Below the pieces are notes generated by a model, which was not told the DNA's origin, ran no database searches, and was given only the letters and a program-made list of their open reading frames with translations. From positions 1,083,489 through 1,147,488 of the forward strand of contig JAOSKM010000001.1 in assembly GCA_027493625.1 (NCBI GenBank): a stretch of DNA of 64,000 bases, in the 5' to 3' direction. Positions 35,197-44,236 of the stretch are shown in pieces. How positions within the stretch are numbered: the stretch's first letter is position 1; the number at the start of each line of letters is the position of its first letter. A program made the position numbers and the translations under genes. The DNA comes from Planctomycetota bacterium (GTDB lineage: Bacteria; Planctomycetota; UBA8742; UBA2392).

Positions 35197-36050
35197 GCTT
35201 CGGCTTTCTTTCGCGGCCTCAGGTAGATGAACCAGTAGACGATACCCACCAGCACCGCGCCGCCCAGTATGTTGCCGATTGTGACAGGCAGCAGATTCCG
35301 ACCGAAGCCCAGCCAGCTCAGGTTACTGTATGCGTCCGCACTGACACCCGCCTGCACCCAGAACTCGGCGGGAGCGAACTGCTTGATGAACAACCCCACC
35401 GGAATGAAGTACATGTTGGCGATGCTGTGTTCAAAACCGGCCGCAACGAAAGCCGCGATCGGCGGCACGATCACCAGCACCTTGTCGGCGGCGCTGCGGG
35501 CGCTGAAACTCAGCCACACAGCCAGGCACACCAGCGCGTTGCACAGCACGCCGAGGAACACCGCCGGCGCAAAGTCCAGACCGCACTTGGCGTCGGCGAT
35601 CGCCAGCGCCTTGGCCCCCACCGCGCCGCCGCCCAGGTTGTAGTGCCCGGCCAGGAACACCAGCGCGGCCGTGGCAATTGAGCCGGCGAAGTTGCCCAGG
35701 TAGACGATCAGCCAGTTGCGCAGCAGCTGGCTGGTGCGGACCTTCTTGCCCGCCCAGGCCATCACGATCAGGTTGTTGCCCGTGAAAAGCTCAGCCCCTC
35801 CGACAACTACCAGGATCAGGCCAAGGCTGAACACCACGCCGCCTAACAGGCGCGACAGGCCGAACGGGATGCCCGCTCCCGCGGTGACCGTGGTCGAAAA
35901 CACTGCCCCCATGCTGATGAATGCGCCGGCCAGCACGGCCAGCATGAACATGGCGGGCGCGTCGAGGCCCGCTTTCTTCACGCCGATTGCTTCGGCCTTT
36001 ACGGCCATGTCGGCAGGCAGCAGAGCGTCTAGTGTGGGGCCTTCGCTCAC
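35193..36050 (-). CDS. focA: Formate/nitrite transporter (FNT) family channel
   Basis: The 285-residue channel protein has six membrane helices and FNT signatures GAFISMGAVFSTTV, GAELFTGNN and the central-histidine loop GFEHSIANMYFIPVG. It transports small monovalent anions such as formate or nitrite; FocA is the best guess because of the neighbouring moaD gene and a distant FdhD-like gene. It begins one base after the moaD stop and overlaps the carbonic anhydrase gene. NirC-type nitrite transport cannot be excluded. Confidence 0.85.
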   Translation of the reverse strand: MSEGPTLDALLPADMAVKAEAIGVKKAGLDAPAMFMLAVLAGAFISMGAVFSTTVTAGAGIPFGLSRLLGGVVFSLGLILVVVGGAELFTGNNLIVMAWAGKKVRTSQLLRNWLIVYLGNFAGSIATAALVFLAGHYNLGGGAVGAKALAIADAKCGLDFAPAVFLGVLCNALVCLAVWLSFSARSAADKVLVIVPPIAAFVAAGFEHSIANMYFIPVGLFIKQFAPAEFWVQAGVSADAYSNLSWLGFGRNLLPVTIGNILGGAVLVGIVYWFIYLRPRKKAEA

Positions 36051-36051
36051 G

Positions 36052-36300
36052 TCAACCTCCGCTCACGGGCGGGATGAACGCCACGGTCTGGCCGTCGCGC
36101 ACCACGGCGTCGTCGTCAGCGAACTCTTCGTCAACGGCGACGCGGCAGGCCTTCAGGGGCTCAAGCAGCGCCGGGTGCAGGTCGGCCACGAACTTGCGGA
36201 CGCTGCCGGCCGTGGCGTCGCCCAGCAGCTCGATGCGCTCTTCGCGGGTGCCGGCGCGCTCCGCCAGGTGTGCAAAATAGAGAACCGTCACTTTGGCCAT
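36052..36300 (-). CDS. moaD: MoaD, molybdopterin synthase sulphur-carrier subunit
   Basis: The 82-residue ubiquitin-fold protein starts MAKVTVLYFAHLAERAG and ends PPVSGG; the C-terminal Gly-Gly is the thiocarboxylate site that donates sulphur to precursor Z. The length is typical. It is the first gene of an operon with the FNT channel and the gamma carbonic anhydrase. MoaE and other cofactor genes are not in the window. A ThiS-like role is less likely because of the LAERAG motif and neighbour set. Confidence 0.85.
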   Translation of the reverse strand: MAKVTVLYFAHLAERAGTREERIELLGDATAGSVRKFVADLHPALLEPLKACRVAVDEEFADDDAVVRDGQTVAFIPPVSGG

Positions 36301-36567
36301 GGCTTGAAACTACCGGCGTTTGGTGCGGCGTAAAGATTGTCGCGGTATAGTTGCATATACACCCGGCATCGTCCGTATCTTTTCCATCCCCTTGCCCGTC
36401 TTATCGGGCGAGGGTGGCAGTACCCACAGCGGAAGCCCTGACCCCACGCGGGGCTTCCCATCAAGGTCGGCGCTCCGGTTCCGCACCCCGAGACGCCGCT
36501 TGTCGGGTGCTGCCCCCTCGCCTCTGCCGGGCCTTGTTCCGCCCGCAAAACACCGTTCAATAAGGCC
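36301..36567. other. Divergent intergenic region with a structured element
   Basis: About 267 bases between divergent moaD and the radical SAM gene. Positions 36431-36458 can form a hairpin (eight-pair GGAAGCCC stem, with a smaller CCCC/GGGG stem inside). No gene or clear promoter is visible. It probably holds both promoters and a structured 5' leader. Confidence 0.35.
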
Positions 36568-38716
36568 GTGAACATTCTCGAACAAGTACGGCCGCACCTG
36601 CTGAGCGTGAAGACGCCCGCCCAGTACATGGGCGGCGAGGTGAACGCCATCCGCAAAGACTGGCGAGGTCGTGTGCGTTTCGCCCTGTGCTTCCCCGATA
36701 CTTATGCGATCGGCATGTCCAACCAGGGCTTCCGCATCCTGTATCACCTGGTGAACGAGTGCTACGACGAGTTCCTGTGCGAGCGCGCATTCGCGCCATG
36801 GTTCGACATGGAGAAGGTGCTGCGCGACAACGCCCTGCCCCTGTTCTCGATGGAGAACTATCGGCCGCTGCACGAGTTCGACGCCATCGGCTTCAGCCTG
36901 CAAAACGAAACCAGCTACACCAACTTGCTCAACATGCTGGACCTCGGCGGGATCGGGCTGCGTCGTAGCGCAGGCGCCCCCGCCTGCACAGGCCGTGGGC
37001 GTCTCGCCCACGGCGCCTGAAGGGCAGGCTGCCGACACTGCAGCCCCCATCGTGATCGCGGGCGGCACGGGCTCGGTTACGCCGGAGCCCCTGGCCGATT
37101 TCGTGGACCTGTTCCTGCTGGGTGAGGGCGAGGAAGCCCTGCCCGCCTTCCTGCACCTGCTCGGCGTCTGGAAGGGCCGCCTGCAGCCGCAGGTGCTGGA
37201 GCAGTACCGCGTGGCCGAGGCCGTGAACATCAAGGATGTCTACGCGGAGAAACCTTTCACGTTGCGCATGGCAGCGCTTCCTTCCGACCTTGCCGACGTT
37301 CGCAAGTTTACGCGCCGCGAGTTCCTGGTTGCTTGCGCGGGCGCGATCCCGGGCTGTTACGCGCCATCGCTGTATGACGTGAAGTTCGGCGACGACGGGA
37401 CCATCAGCCGCTTTGAGCCGCAGGTCCCCGGCCTGCCCAAGCGCATCAAGAAGAACGTGGTGGCCAACCTGAACACCACGTTTTATCCGACCCGGCAGAT
37501 CATCCCGTTCGTCGAGGTGGTGCAGGACCGGGTCACCATCGAGATCATGCGCGGCTGCACCGAGGGCTGCCGCTACTGCCAGGCGGGTATGATCGATCGG
37601 CCGCAACGCTACCGCACGCCGGAGAAAGTGGTTGAACTGGCGAGCGAAACACTGCGCCAGACCGGCTACGAAGAAGTCTCGCTGCTGTCACTCAGCAGCG
37701 GCGACCACCCGCAACTGGTGCCGATGATCAAGGCCCTGCAGGCCGAGTTCGCGGGCCGGCACGTCAGCGTCAGCCTGCCCAGCCTGCGCGTGGACCAGCA
37801 GCTCACCTACCTGCCGGGCCTTACGCGCAACGTGCGCAAGGCCGGCCTGACGCTGGCGCCGGAAACAGGCAGCGAGCGGCTGCGCCGCGTGATCAACAAG
37901 AATATCACGCAGCACGACCTGCGCGAAGGCGCGCGCGCCGCCCTGGAGGCCGGATACAAGACCATCAAGTTCTACATGATGATCGGCCTGCCCACGGAAA
38001 CCGAGGACGACATCCGTGAGTCAGCCGATCTGCTGAATGAAATCGCCGCCATGGCAAAGCAGATGAAGCGCAACAGCTTCACGCTGAACGTGACGGTCAG
38101 CCTGTTCGTGCCCAAGGCCTTCACGCCGTTCCAGTGGGAGCCGATGGCGAGCCGGGAAACGCTGGAGCGCCACGGCAAGCTGTTGCGCAGCCTGATCCGG
38201 CACAAGAGCATCCGGCTCAAGCTGCATCACTACGAGACCAGCTGGCTGGAAGCGCTGTTCTCGCGCGGCGACCGTCGCCTGGGACGCGTCACCGAAATCG
38301 CCTGGCGCAACGGCGCCCGCTTCGACGCCTGGGACGAATGCTGCGACCAGCAGCGCTGGCGCGAGGCCTGCGCCGAGGCCGGCATCGAGCCCGACTTCTT
38401 CATCCACCGCCAGCGCGGCGAGCACGAGTTCATGCCCTGGGACATGCTCAGCGTCGGCACCAGCAAGAAGCATCTGTGGGACGAACGTGCCCGCTCGCGC
38501 CTGGAGCAGTTCACCCGCGACTGTTCGGGACACTCGCCGGGCTGCATCGCCTGCGGTGTCGACCCGCTGACCTGCCGCACTGGGCTGGACGCTCCCGCCG
38601 ACGAAATGGACCCGGCCATGCAGCGCCGCAAAGACGTGAAGTACGCGCCGGAATTCAAGCAGCGGCTGGCCCAGAAGGACGAGCTGGCGGCCGCGGCGAA
38701 AGCTTTCGCAGGCTAA
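36568..38716 (+). CDS. B12-binding-like / radical SAM protein (TIGR03960-like), frameshifted
   Basis: The N-terminal part has PAQYMGGEVNAIRKD, FALCFPDTYAIGMSNQGFRI and DAIGFSLQNETSYTNLLNML. In another frame come PIVIAGGTGSVTPEPLADFV, then the radical SAM cluster motif RGCTEGCRYCQAG (CxxxCxxC) and TLAPETGSERLRRVINK. Together this is the uncharacterised radical SAM family with a degenerate B12-binding-like N-domain. The frames meet in a region of two palindromes (36970-37014) and a five-C run at 36977-36981; one C too many would explain the break. No DUF2344 partner gene follows. Its function may be in tRNA or ribosome maturation, but this is unproven. Confidence 0.8.
36970..37014. repeat. Palindrome pair inside the radical SAM coding region
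   Basis: Two hairpins stand side by side: a seven-pair GCAGGCG stem with a CCCC loop (36970-36987) and a perfect ten-pair GCCGTGGGCG stem with a three-base loop (36992-37014). They occupy the variable linker between two conserved blocks of the protein, where relatives have a short loop. They look like a REP-type element inserted in a coding region. Confidence 0.6.
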
Positions 38717-38776
38717 CGGAACGCGGAACGCTGGACCGCACTGGACTGGCCGGAGGCCCGCCTTCCCCAATGAACA

Positions 38777-38799
38777 GGGCGGGCCCACGCGGCCCGCCC
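38777..38799. terminator. Bidirectional hairpin after the radical SAM gene
   Basis: A nine-pair GC stem (GGGCGGGCC and complement) with a five-base loop lies between the convergent radical SAM gene and the small membrane protein gene. There is no T tract, so termination is a reasonable but unproven role. Confidence 0.4.
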
Positions 38800-38832
38800 C
38801 GGAATCGGCGTATCGCGCGACCGCCGACATCC

Positions 38833-39012
38833 CTATTTGCAGTTACGACGACCTTCTCCGTGCAGGATCAGCGCGGTGTCACGACAATCCTCATCGGCGT
38901 ACGCGAACCTGACACGGCCGCGAAGACTCGACAGTGTGGAGAAGATGCCAATGCCGGCGCCCAGCAACGCGGCCCCAACGGCAAGGTAGATTGCGAATTC
39001 GAAGAAGCTCAT
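38833..39012 (-). CDS. Small single-pass membrane protein
   Basis: A 59-residue product starting at ATG 39012 behind a strong GGAGG six bases upstream. The N-terminal half is a membrane helix (FEFAIYLAVGAALLGAGIGIF), followed by a basic, then acidic tail with two cysteines (EDCRDTAL and near the end RRNCK). No family is recognised. The clear ribosome-binding site and sensible topology argue that it is real. It is downstream of accC on the same strand. Confidence 0.55.
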   Translation of the reverse strand: MSFFEFAIYLAVGAALLGAGIGIFSTLSSLRGRVRFAYADEDCRDTALILHGEGRRNCK

Positions 39013-39107
39013 GGCCGACCTCCAACCATTCTCGCCTGCCTTCAAATGAACAGCGGCGAGACACCCGGTTATTCCGGAGGCGAGGTTGGAGATTTCAGGC
39101 CGGGGGC

Positions 39108-40454
39108 TTACTTGGCCAGCAGCACGTTCTCAATGTAGCCGGTGTCAACATCGCCATTGATGAAGTTGGCGTCGTTCATGATGCGCTGGTGCAGCGGGAT
39201 CGTGGTTTTGATGCCCTCGATCTTCGTCTCACCCAGCGCCCGGCGCATGCGCGCGATGGCCTTGGGACGGTCGTCCGCGAACACCAGCAGCTTGGCCACC
39301 ATGCTGTCGTAGTTGGGCGGAATGCTGTAGCCGACCTTGATGTGGCTGTCCCAGCGCACGCCCGGGCCGCCGGGAATCACCAAGTCGGTGATCTTGCCCG
39401 GGCTCGGCCGGAAGCCGGCGTCCGGGTCCTCGGCGTTGATGCGCACCTCGATGGCGTGGCCACGGACCTCGACGTCGTCCTGCGTGAACGGCAGTTTCTC
39501 GCCGGCGGCGGCCATGATCTGCGCGCGGATCAAATCCGTGCGGGTGACCAGTTCGCTCACCGGGTGCTCTACCTGGATGCGGGTGTTCACTTCCATGAAG
39601 TAGAAGTTGCCGTTCTTGTCTAGCAGGAACTCGGCAGTACCGGCCGTGACGTAATTGGCGGCCTTGCACAGGCGGATCGCGGTCTCGCCCATCTTCTGGC
39701 GCAGCTCGGGCGTCATGATGGGGCTGGGCGCTTCTTCCACCAGCTTCTGGTGGCGGCGCTGCAGGCTGCAGTCGCGCTCACCGCAGTAGACGTAGTTGCC
39801 GTGGCTGTCGCTGATGATCTGGATTTCCACGTGGCGCGGACGCTCGAGGTACTTCTCGATGTACACGCCGTCGTCCTTGAACGCGGTCGCCGCCTCGGTG
39901 CGGGCCTGCATGTAGCCGTTGACCAGGGCGATCTCGTTGTGCGCGACGCGCATGCCGCGCCCGCCGCCGCCCGCCGCCGCCTTCACGATCACCGGGTAGC
40001 CGATGTCGTTGGCGATCTCGATGGCTTCCTTGTCGTCTTCCACCAGGTCCTTGGTGCCCGGCAGCAGCGGAACCTTCGACTTGATGGCCAGGTCGCGCGC
40101 GCTGGCTTTGTTGCCCAGCAGGCGAATCGCCTCGGGCGACGGGCCGATGAACGCGATGCCGCTGCTCTGGCACACCTCGGCGAAGTGCGCGTTCTCGGCC
40201 AGGAAGCCGTAGCCGGGGTGGATCGCGTCCACGTCGGCGATCTCGGCCGTGGCCATGATGCGCGAGATGTCCAGGTAGCTCTTGGCGCTGGGCGCCGGGC
40301 CGATGCAGTAGGCCTCGTCCGAAACCTCTAGCCAAGGGCCGTGGCGGTCGGCCTCGCTGTAGACGCAGACGGTTTTGATGCCCATCTCGCGGCAGGCGCG
40401 GATGATGCGCAGGGCGATTTCACCCCGGTTGGCGATCAGGATCTTGGAAAACAT
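39108..40454 (-). CDS. accC: Acetyl-CoA carboxylase biotin carboxylase subunit AccC
   Basis: The 448-residue enzyme begins [20 protein letters not shown], with the ATP-grasp glycine loop [12 protein letters not shown], the [20 protein letters not shown] block and the catalytic [14 protein letters not shown]. It carboxylates biotin on AccB with ATP and bicarbonate, the first half of malonyl-CoA synthesis. The length fits a stand-alone AccC. It follows accB with an 83-base gap that contains a 12-pair inverted repeat. A frame extension upstream of 40454 lacks conservation. Confidence 0.95.
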   Translation of the reverse strand: MFSKILIANRGEIALRIIRACREMGIKTVCVYSEADRHGPWLEVSDEAYCIGPAPSAKSYLDISRIMATAEIADVDAIHPGYGFLAENAHFAEVCQSSGIAFIGPSPEAIRLLGNKASARDLAIKSKVPLLPGTKDLVEDDKEAIEIANDIGYPVIVKAAAGGGGRGMRVAHNEIALVNGYMQARTEAATAFKDDGVYIEKYLERPRHVEIQIISDSHGNYVYCGERDCSLQRRHQKLVEEAPSPIMTPELRQKMGETAIRLCKAANYVTAGTAEFLLDKNGNFYFMEVNTRIQVEHPVSELVTRTDLIRAQIMAAAGEKLPFTQDDVEVRGHAIEVRINAEDPDAGFRPSPGKITDLVIPGGPGVRWDSHIKVGYSIPPNYDSMVAKLLVFADDRPKAIARMRRALGETKIEGIKTTIPLHQRIMNDANFINGDVDTGYIENVLLAK

Positions 40455-40471
40455 CGTCTCCCGTGTCCCGC

Positions 40472-40516
40472 GTCCCGGGTGCCGGGGGCAACGCCGTCTG
40501 ACACGGCACCCGGGAC
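40472..40516. repeat. Inverted repeat between accB and accC
   Basis: GTCCCGGGTGCC at 40472-40483 and its exact complement at 40505-40516 are separated by 21 bases. In the accB-accC transcript this forms a stable stem-loop just before the accC start, so it could stabilise the accB mRNA or reduce accC expression. It could also be a repeat-family copy. Confidence 0.55.
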
Positions 40517-40537
40517 TCGGCACGCAGAACGCCTTTC

Positions 40538-40999
40538 TTAGCTCGGTTTCACCAGGAACATCGGCTGGCCGTACTCGACGGTCTGGCCGTTCTCCACCAG
40601 GATGGCCACCACGGTGCCTTCCACTTCGGCCTTGATCTCGTTGAAGACCTTCATGGCCTCGACGATGCAGACCGTGGTGCTGGCGGTGACCGCGTCGCCC
40701 TCCTCAACGTAAGGTGGCGATTCCGGGTTGTTGGAACGATAGAAAGTACCGACCATCGGGCTCTTGATTTCGATGGTGCCGGCCGGCACGCCGGAGGGCG
40801 CCGCCGCCTGGGGCGTCGCCGCGGCTGCAACCGGCGCATGGACAGCCGGTGCGGCCGCCATGGGTGCGGCGATTACGCGGGGACCGCCGTCGTACTTCTT
40901 CTTGAGCCGGATCTTCTTGCTGTCTTCCACGAGCTCGAGCTCAAGCAGCTCGTTCTCGTTCATCAGCTCAATCAGCCGATGGATCTCGTTGATGTCCAT
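40538..40999 (-). CDS. accB: Acetyl-CoA carboxylase biotin carboxyl carrier protein AccB
   Basis: The 153-residue protein has a helical N-terminus ([20 protein letters not shown]), a Pro/Ala-rich linker (about 65-95) and a biotinyl domain with [10 protein letters not shown], whose lysine is the biotinylation site, plus the thumb-like insertion [11 protein letters not shown] typical of AccB. ATG at 40999 follows GGAGAGGA. It presents biotin to AccC and to the carboxyltransferase, whose genes lie elsewhere. Confidence 0.95.
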   Translation of the reverse strand: MDINEIHRLIELMNENELLELELVEDSKKIRLKKKYDGGPRVIAAPMAAAPAVHAPVAAAATPQAAAPSGVPAGTIEIKSPMVGTFYRSNNPESPPYVEEGDAVTASTTVCIVEAMKVFNEIKAEVEGTVVAILVENGQTVEYGQPMFLVKPS

Positions 41000-41183
41000 G
41001 GTTTCCTCTCCGCCCGGCTTTCGATGCGAGGGATACACTCCTTCCGCACCGCCCACCACGACCGAGTTTTCTGCGCCGGGAAGCTAACGACTCATGCCCC
41101 CGGAAACAAGTACCAACCATCACGAGGGTTACGTCCCGGCCCGTGGAAAGTAAGCTGAAACTCGAGGACAGGAGGATACCCAG

Positions 41184-43169
41184 GTGAAACGAACTCTCCC
41201 CGGCATCGCGGCCATGGGGCTGCTGGCAATGGTTTTCTGGCTGCTGGCATGCGGCAGCAACAACGCTGAATCAGGCGATCGGAGCCAACTCACCCCTCTG
41301 AACACCGGCAATGAACCGGTTGCGGACAACGCCCAGGAGAACCCCAAAGAAGAACCGGTGAAGCCCGCCCAGCCGGTAAAGCCCAAGCCGATGTCCGAAG
41401 TTCCGGCCGGCGAGGTGACCGACGAGGGCCTGCGCTGGTCCATCACGTTCGAACGCGGCGAGGGTTACGCCGTGTTCGCGCGCCAGAACGACATGCTGCG
41501 CGTTGACCTGGACGTGCGCCTGCCCTACAGCGGCGGCGACGGGCAGGCCAGCCGCGGCAGCTGCGTTGACCTGGTGCTCTCCGTTGACGGCCTGCACGGG
41601 CGCCACCTGTTCTTCTACCCCAACCCGGTCTGGATGCCGGACGGACGCGGCAACTTCACGGCGTACCGCATCGAGTACTCATTCGACAAGAACGAGGCCC
41701 AGCCGATGCGCCTGCAGGACGAGCCGTCCTTCGTGGGCAGCAGCAACGTGCGGTTCTGGGATCACTGGAAAGCCACCATCTGGGTGGACCTGCGTTATGT
41801 GCTGATCCCGGGCAACACTCCCACCTCCCGCGCCGACAACTGGCTGGCCGGGCTGGTACTGGGCAACGAAGCCGCCACGCAGGTGTTCCCCGAAGGGATG
41901 GACGTACAGAATCCCGGCAAGACTTCCGACCGTCTGTTCAGCTTCAAGTACAGCACTCTGCCGGAACTCGAGGAAGAAGACGAAAGCCCCCGCGACGAGC
42001 TGCTTGAGCTTGAACGCAAGGTGCACGAAGCCCAGCGCAACATCGAGGCGCGCTTCACAGTGCGCGACAACGTGGGCGCCTTTAAGGCGCTGGTCAAGGC
42101 ATCCGAGGATTTCCCCGACCTGCTGTGGGGCCACTACCTCGCGTACATGCTTTCCTACACGGCCGCGATGCGGGGCATCGAGGGCATCGACGCGGAGTTC
42201 CTGAAGTACCAGCGCGCGTACGTTGAAATCTGCCCCGGCCAGTCCAGCGCGCACCTGGACTACCTGCGCAACCTGCTGCCACGCGGCAAGAACGACGAGG
42301 CATTCGCGCACGCCAAGACCATCTTCGATTCGCCGCTCTGCACCGGGCGGCCGGGAACCGACGGCTACATGCGCCTGAAGTGGACCGAGCTGTGCATCCC
42401 CTGGGGCCTGACCAAAGAGGCTGCCGCGCAGCTGGAGTACATCAAGGGCAAGCCGGAGTTGCTGAAGGACGACAACTTCCGCGTGGATTACAACTTCCAG
42501 CGCGCCGAATATGCGATCCGAACCGGCGACGCGAAAGCCGCCGTGGAGATCTACACGGCGCTGATGAAGGACGAACGCAAGTTCCTGAACACCAACCAGT
42601 TCGGCCTGATCCAGCAGAACCTGCAGTTCCAGCGCCAGGCCGCAGAGCAATGGGAAGAAGAGCTGAAGTTCCAGGCCGAGGACGCCAAGAAAACCAACCC
42701 GCGCTGGGTGGTCGAAACATCGCGCGGCAAGATCGTGATTGAACTGTTCGAGGACGACTCACCCAACACGGTGGCGTCGCTGGTGAAGCTGGCAAAGAAC
42801 AAGTTCTATGACGGCCTGAACTTCCACCGGGTAGAGCCCAATTTCGTGGCCCAGGGCGGTTGCCCCAACGGCGACGGCACGGGCGGCCCCGGCTACCAGC
42901 TCAAGTTTGAAGAAAACCGTCGCGGGCATTTCCGCGGCACGGTGGCGATGGCGCGCTCGCAGTCAAAGGACAGCGCCGGCTGCCAGTTCTACATCTGCAC
43001 GGCCAACAGCCCCAACGTGCTCAGCTTGACCGGCAACTACGTGGTGGTGGGCAGGGTCGTTGAAGGCATGGACGTGGCCGACATGCTGCGCGTGGGCGAC
43101 AAGATCGTCTCGATCCGCGCCGAGAACCTGCGAGAGCACGATTACGAACCGAAAATACTGCCGGAGTGA
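41184..43169 (+). CDS. Lipoprotein with C-terminal cyclophilin-type peptidyl-prolyl isomerase
   Basis: A 661-residue protein with a lipobox (FWLLAC, Cys about 24), a beta-rich N-terminal domain (about 70-260; VDLVLSVDGLHGRHLFFYPN), a helical repeat-like region (about 275-490), and a complete cyclophilin domain from about residue 505: GKIVIELFEDDSPNTVASLV, FHRVEPNFVAQGG and GCQFYICTA, with the catalytic arginine in FHRV. Cyclophilins isomerise X-Pro bonds; here the location would be the envelope. The N-terminal domain may bind client proteins or carbohydrate. I find no established family for this domain order. Confidence 0.8.
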   Translation: MKRTLPGIAAMGLLAMVFWLLACGSNNAESGDRSQLTPLNTGNEPVADNAQENPKEEPVKPAQPVKPKPMSEVPAGEVTDEGLRWSITFERGEGYAVFARQNDMLRVDLDVRLPYSGGDGQASRGSCVDLVLSVDGLHGRHLFFYPNPVWMPDGRGNFTAYRIEYSFDKNEAQPMRLQDEPSFVGSSNVRFWDHWKATIWVDLRYVLIPGNTPTSRADNWLAGLVLGNEAATQVFPEGMDVQNPGKTSDRLFSFKYSTLPELEEEDESPRDELLELERKVHEAQRNIEARFTVRDNVGAFKALVKASEDFPDLLWGHYLAYMLSYTAAMRGIEGIDAEFLKYQRAYVEICPGQSSAHLDYLRNLLPRGKNDEAFAHAKTIFDSPLCTGRPGTDGYMRLKWTELCIPWGLTKEAAAQLEYIKGKPELLKDDNFRVDYNFQRAEYAIRTGDAKAAVEIYTALMKDERKFLNTNQFGLIQQNLQFQRQAAEQWEEELKFQAEDAKKTNPRWVVETSRGKIVIELFEDDSPNTVASLVKLAKNKFYDGLNFHRVEPNFVAQGGCPNGDGTGGPGYQLKFEENRRGHFRGTVAMARSQSKDSAGCQFYICTANSPNVLSLTGNYVVVGRVVEGMDVADMLRVGDKIVSIRAENLREHDYEPKILPE

Positions 43170-43267
43170 AATCGCACCGCGCCAAGTGACAATCATGGCA
43201 TAATCCGGAATCGATTCCTTGACTGGGACGCGGTCCTGCGTCGCGGCCCGAACGAAAGGGGTGCGCC

Positions 43268-44186
43268 ATGAAAACATGGATACCATTGGGCGGCCTGCTT
43301 TGCGCCGCGCTGCTGTGCGGCTGTCAGGACAACTCGCACGAGATCAGCAAGCTGCAGGCCGACCTGGCCGCCGAGCGGAAGCGCTTCGACGCGGCCAGCG
43401 ATACCTGGGCCTCAGAGCGCGACGCCATGCGTGCTGACATCGCGGCGCTCAAGGCGCAGCTCGGTACCCTGGACACCGAGTCAGCCGCTCCGATGGCAGA
43501 GCGCATCAAGGAACTCGAGACACGTGTGGATGCAGGCGGAAAACCTGACCCGGAGCTGGCAGCAAGAGTCGAAGCGCTCGGCAAGAAGGTGGAGAATCTC
43601 AAGGACGAAGCCGTTGAAGCCGCTCGGATGGAAGCCGCCAAGGCCGCCTCCGGCGAGATGGACGAAGAAAAGATCGCGGCACTGATGGCCAAAAAGCTGG
43701 CCGAGGAACAGGCCGCCAACGCCCCCACCAAGAATCTGCAGCAGGCGCTGGACCGGCTCGATGTCAGCCAGGCCGAGAAGGACCAGATCCGCCAGTCGAT
43801 CATCGACGCCAAGCAGCAGATCCTGGAGGCTCTGGAAGTGCCCACCGAGGACGGACGCGTGCTGGCCGAAGAGCTGATCGACACCTTCATCAAGATCCCA
43901 GAACGGCGACGCGCAGATGACCGACGTGCACAAGCTGTTCGGCGAACTGGCGGCAAAGAAGGTGCCGGGAGACATCCAGGGGCGTACCTATCTGGACGTA
44001 ATCAATGGCGTGAAGGCCCGAAACAAGGAAGAGATCGGCCGCATCCTCAGCCCCGAAGACCAGAAAAAACTGAGTGCCGCCCATGAGGACTGGACCGACT
44101 TCGAAGTCGGTGACGACGACCCCTGGGGCGCCCTGTATCTCGAGCGCATCCAGAAGTACCAGAACGAAAACCTGAAAGACGAGTAG
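43268..44186 (+). CDS. Coiled-coil lipoprotein, frameshifted
   Basis: The N-terminus has a lipobox (ALLCGC) and then a coiled coil of about 180 residues rich in Ala, Glu, Lys and Asp. After residue 210 the correct continuation is in another frame (DVHKLFGELAAKKVPG, then LDVINGVKARNKEEIGRIL). The frames join if one C is removed from the CCC at 43897-43899, giving an Ile-Gln-Asn-Gly-Asp sequence. The product would be about 305 residues, probably anchored to a membrane and extended into the periplasm. The function is unknown. A strong terminator follows. Confidence 0.7.
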
Positions 44187-44201
44187 TCGCCTTGAACGGT
44201 A

Positions 44202-44236
44202 CACGACGCCGGCCTGCGCCGGCGTCGTGCTTGTTT
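44202..44236 (+). terminator. Rho-independent terminator between convergent genes
   Basis: A perfect 12-pair stem (CACGACGCCGGC and complement) with loop CTGC is followed by CTTGTTT. It lies 16 bases after the coiled-coil lipoprotein stop and just before the stop of the convergent MFS gene. Confidence 0.75.

Noticed and set aside
36301..36567. A cobalamin or molybdenum-cofactor riboswitch before moaD or the radical SAM gene
   Set aside because: A hairpin is present, but I could not match a known riboswitch core. A covariance search with Rfam models would decide it.
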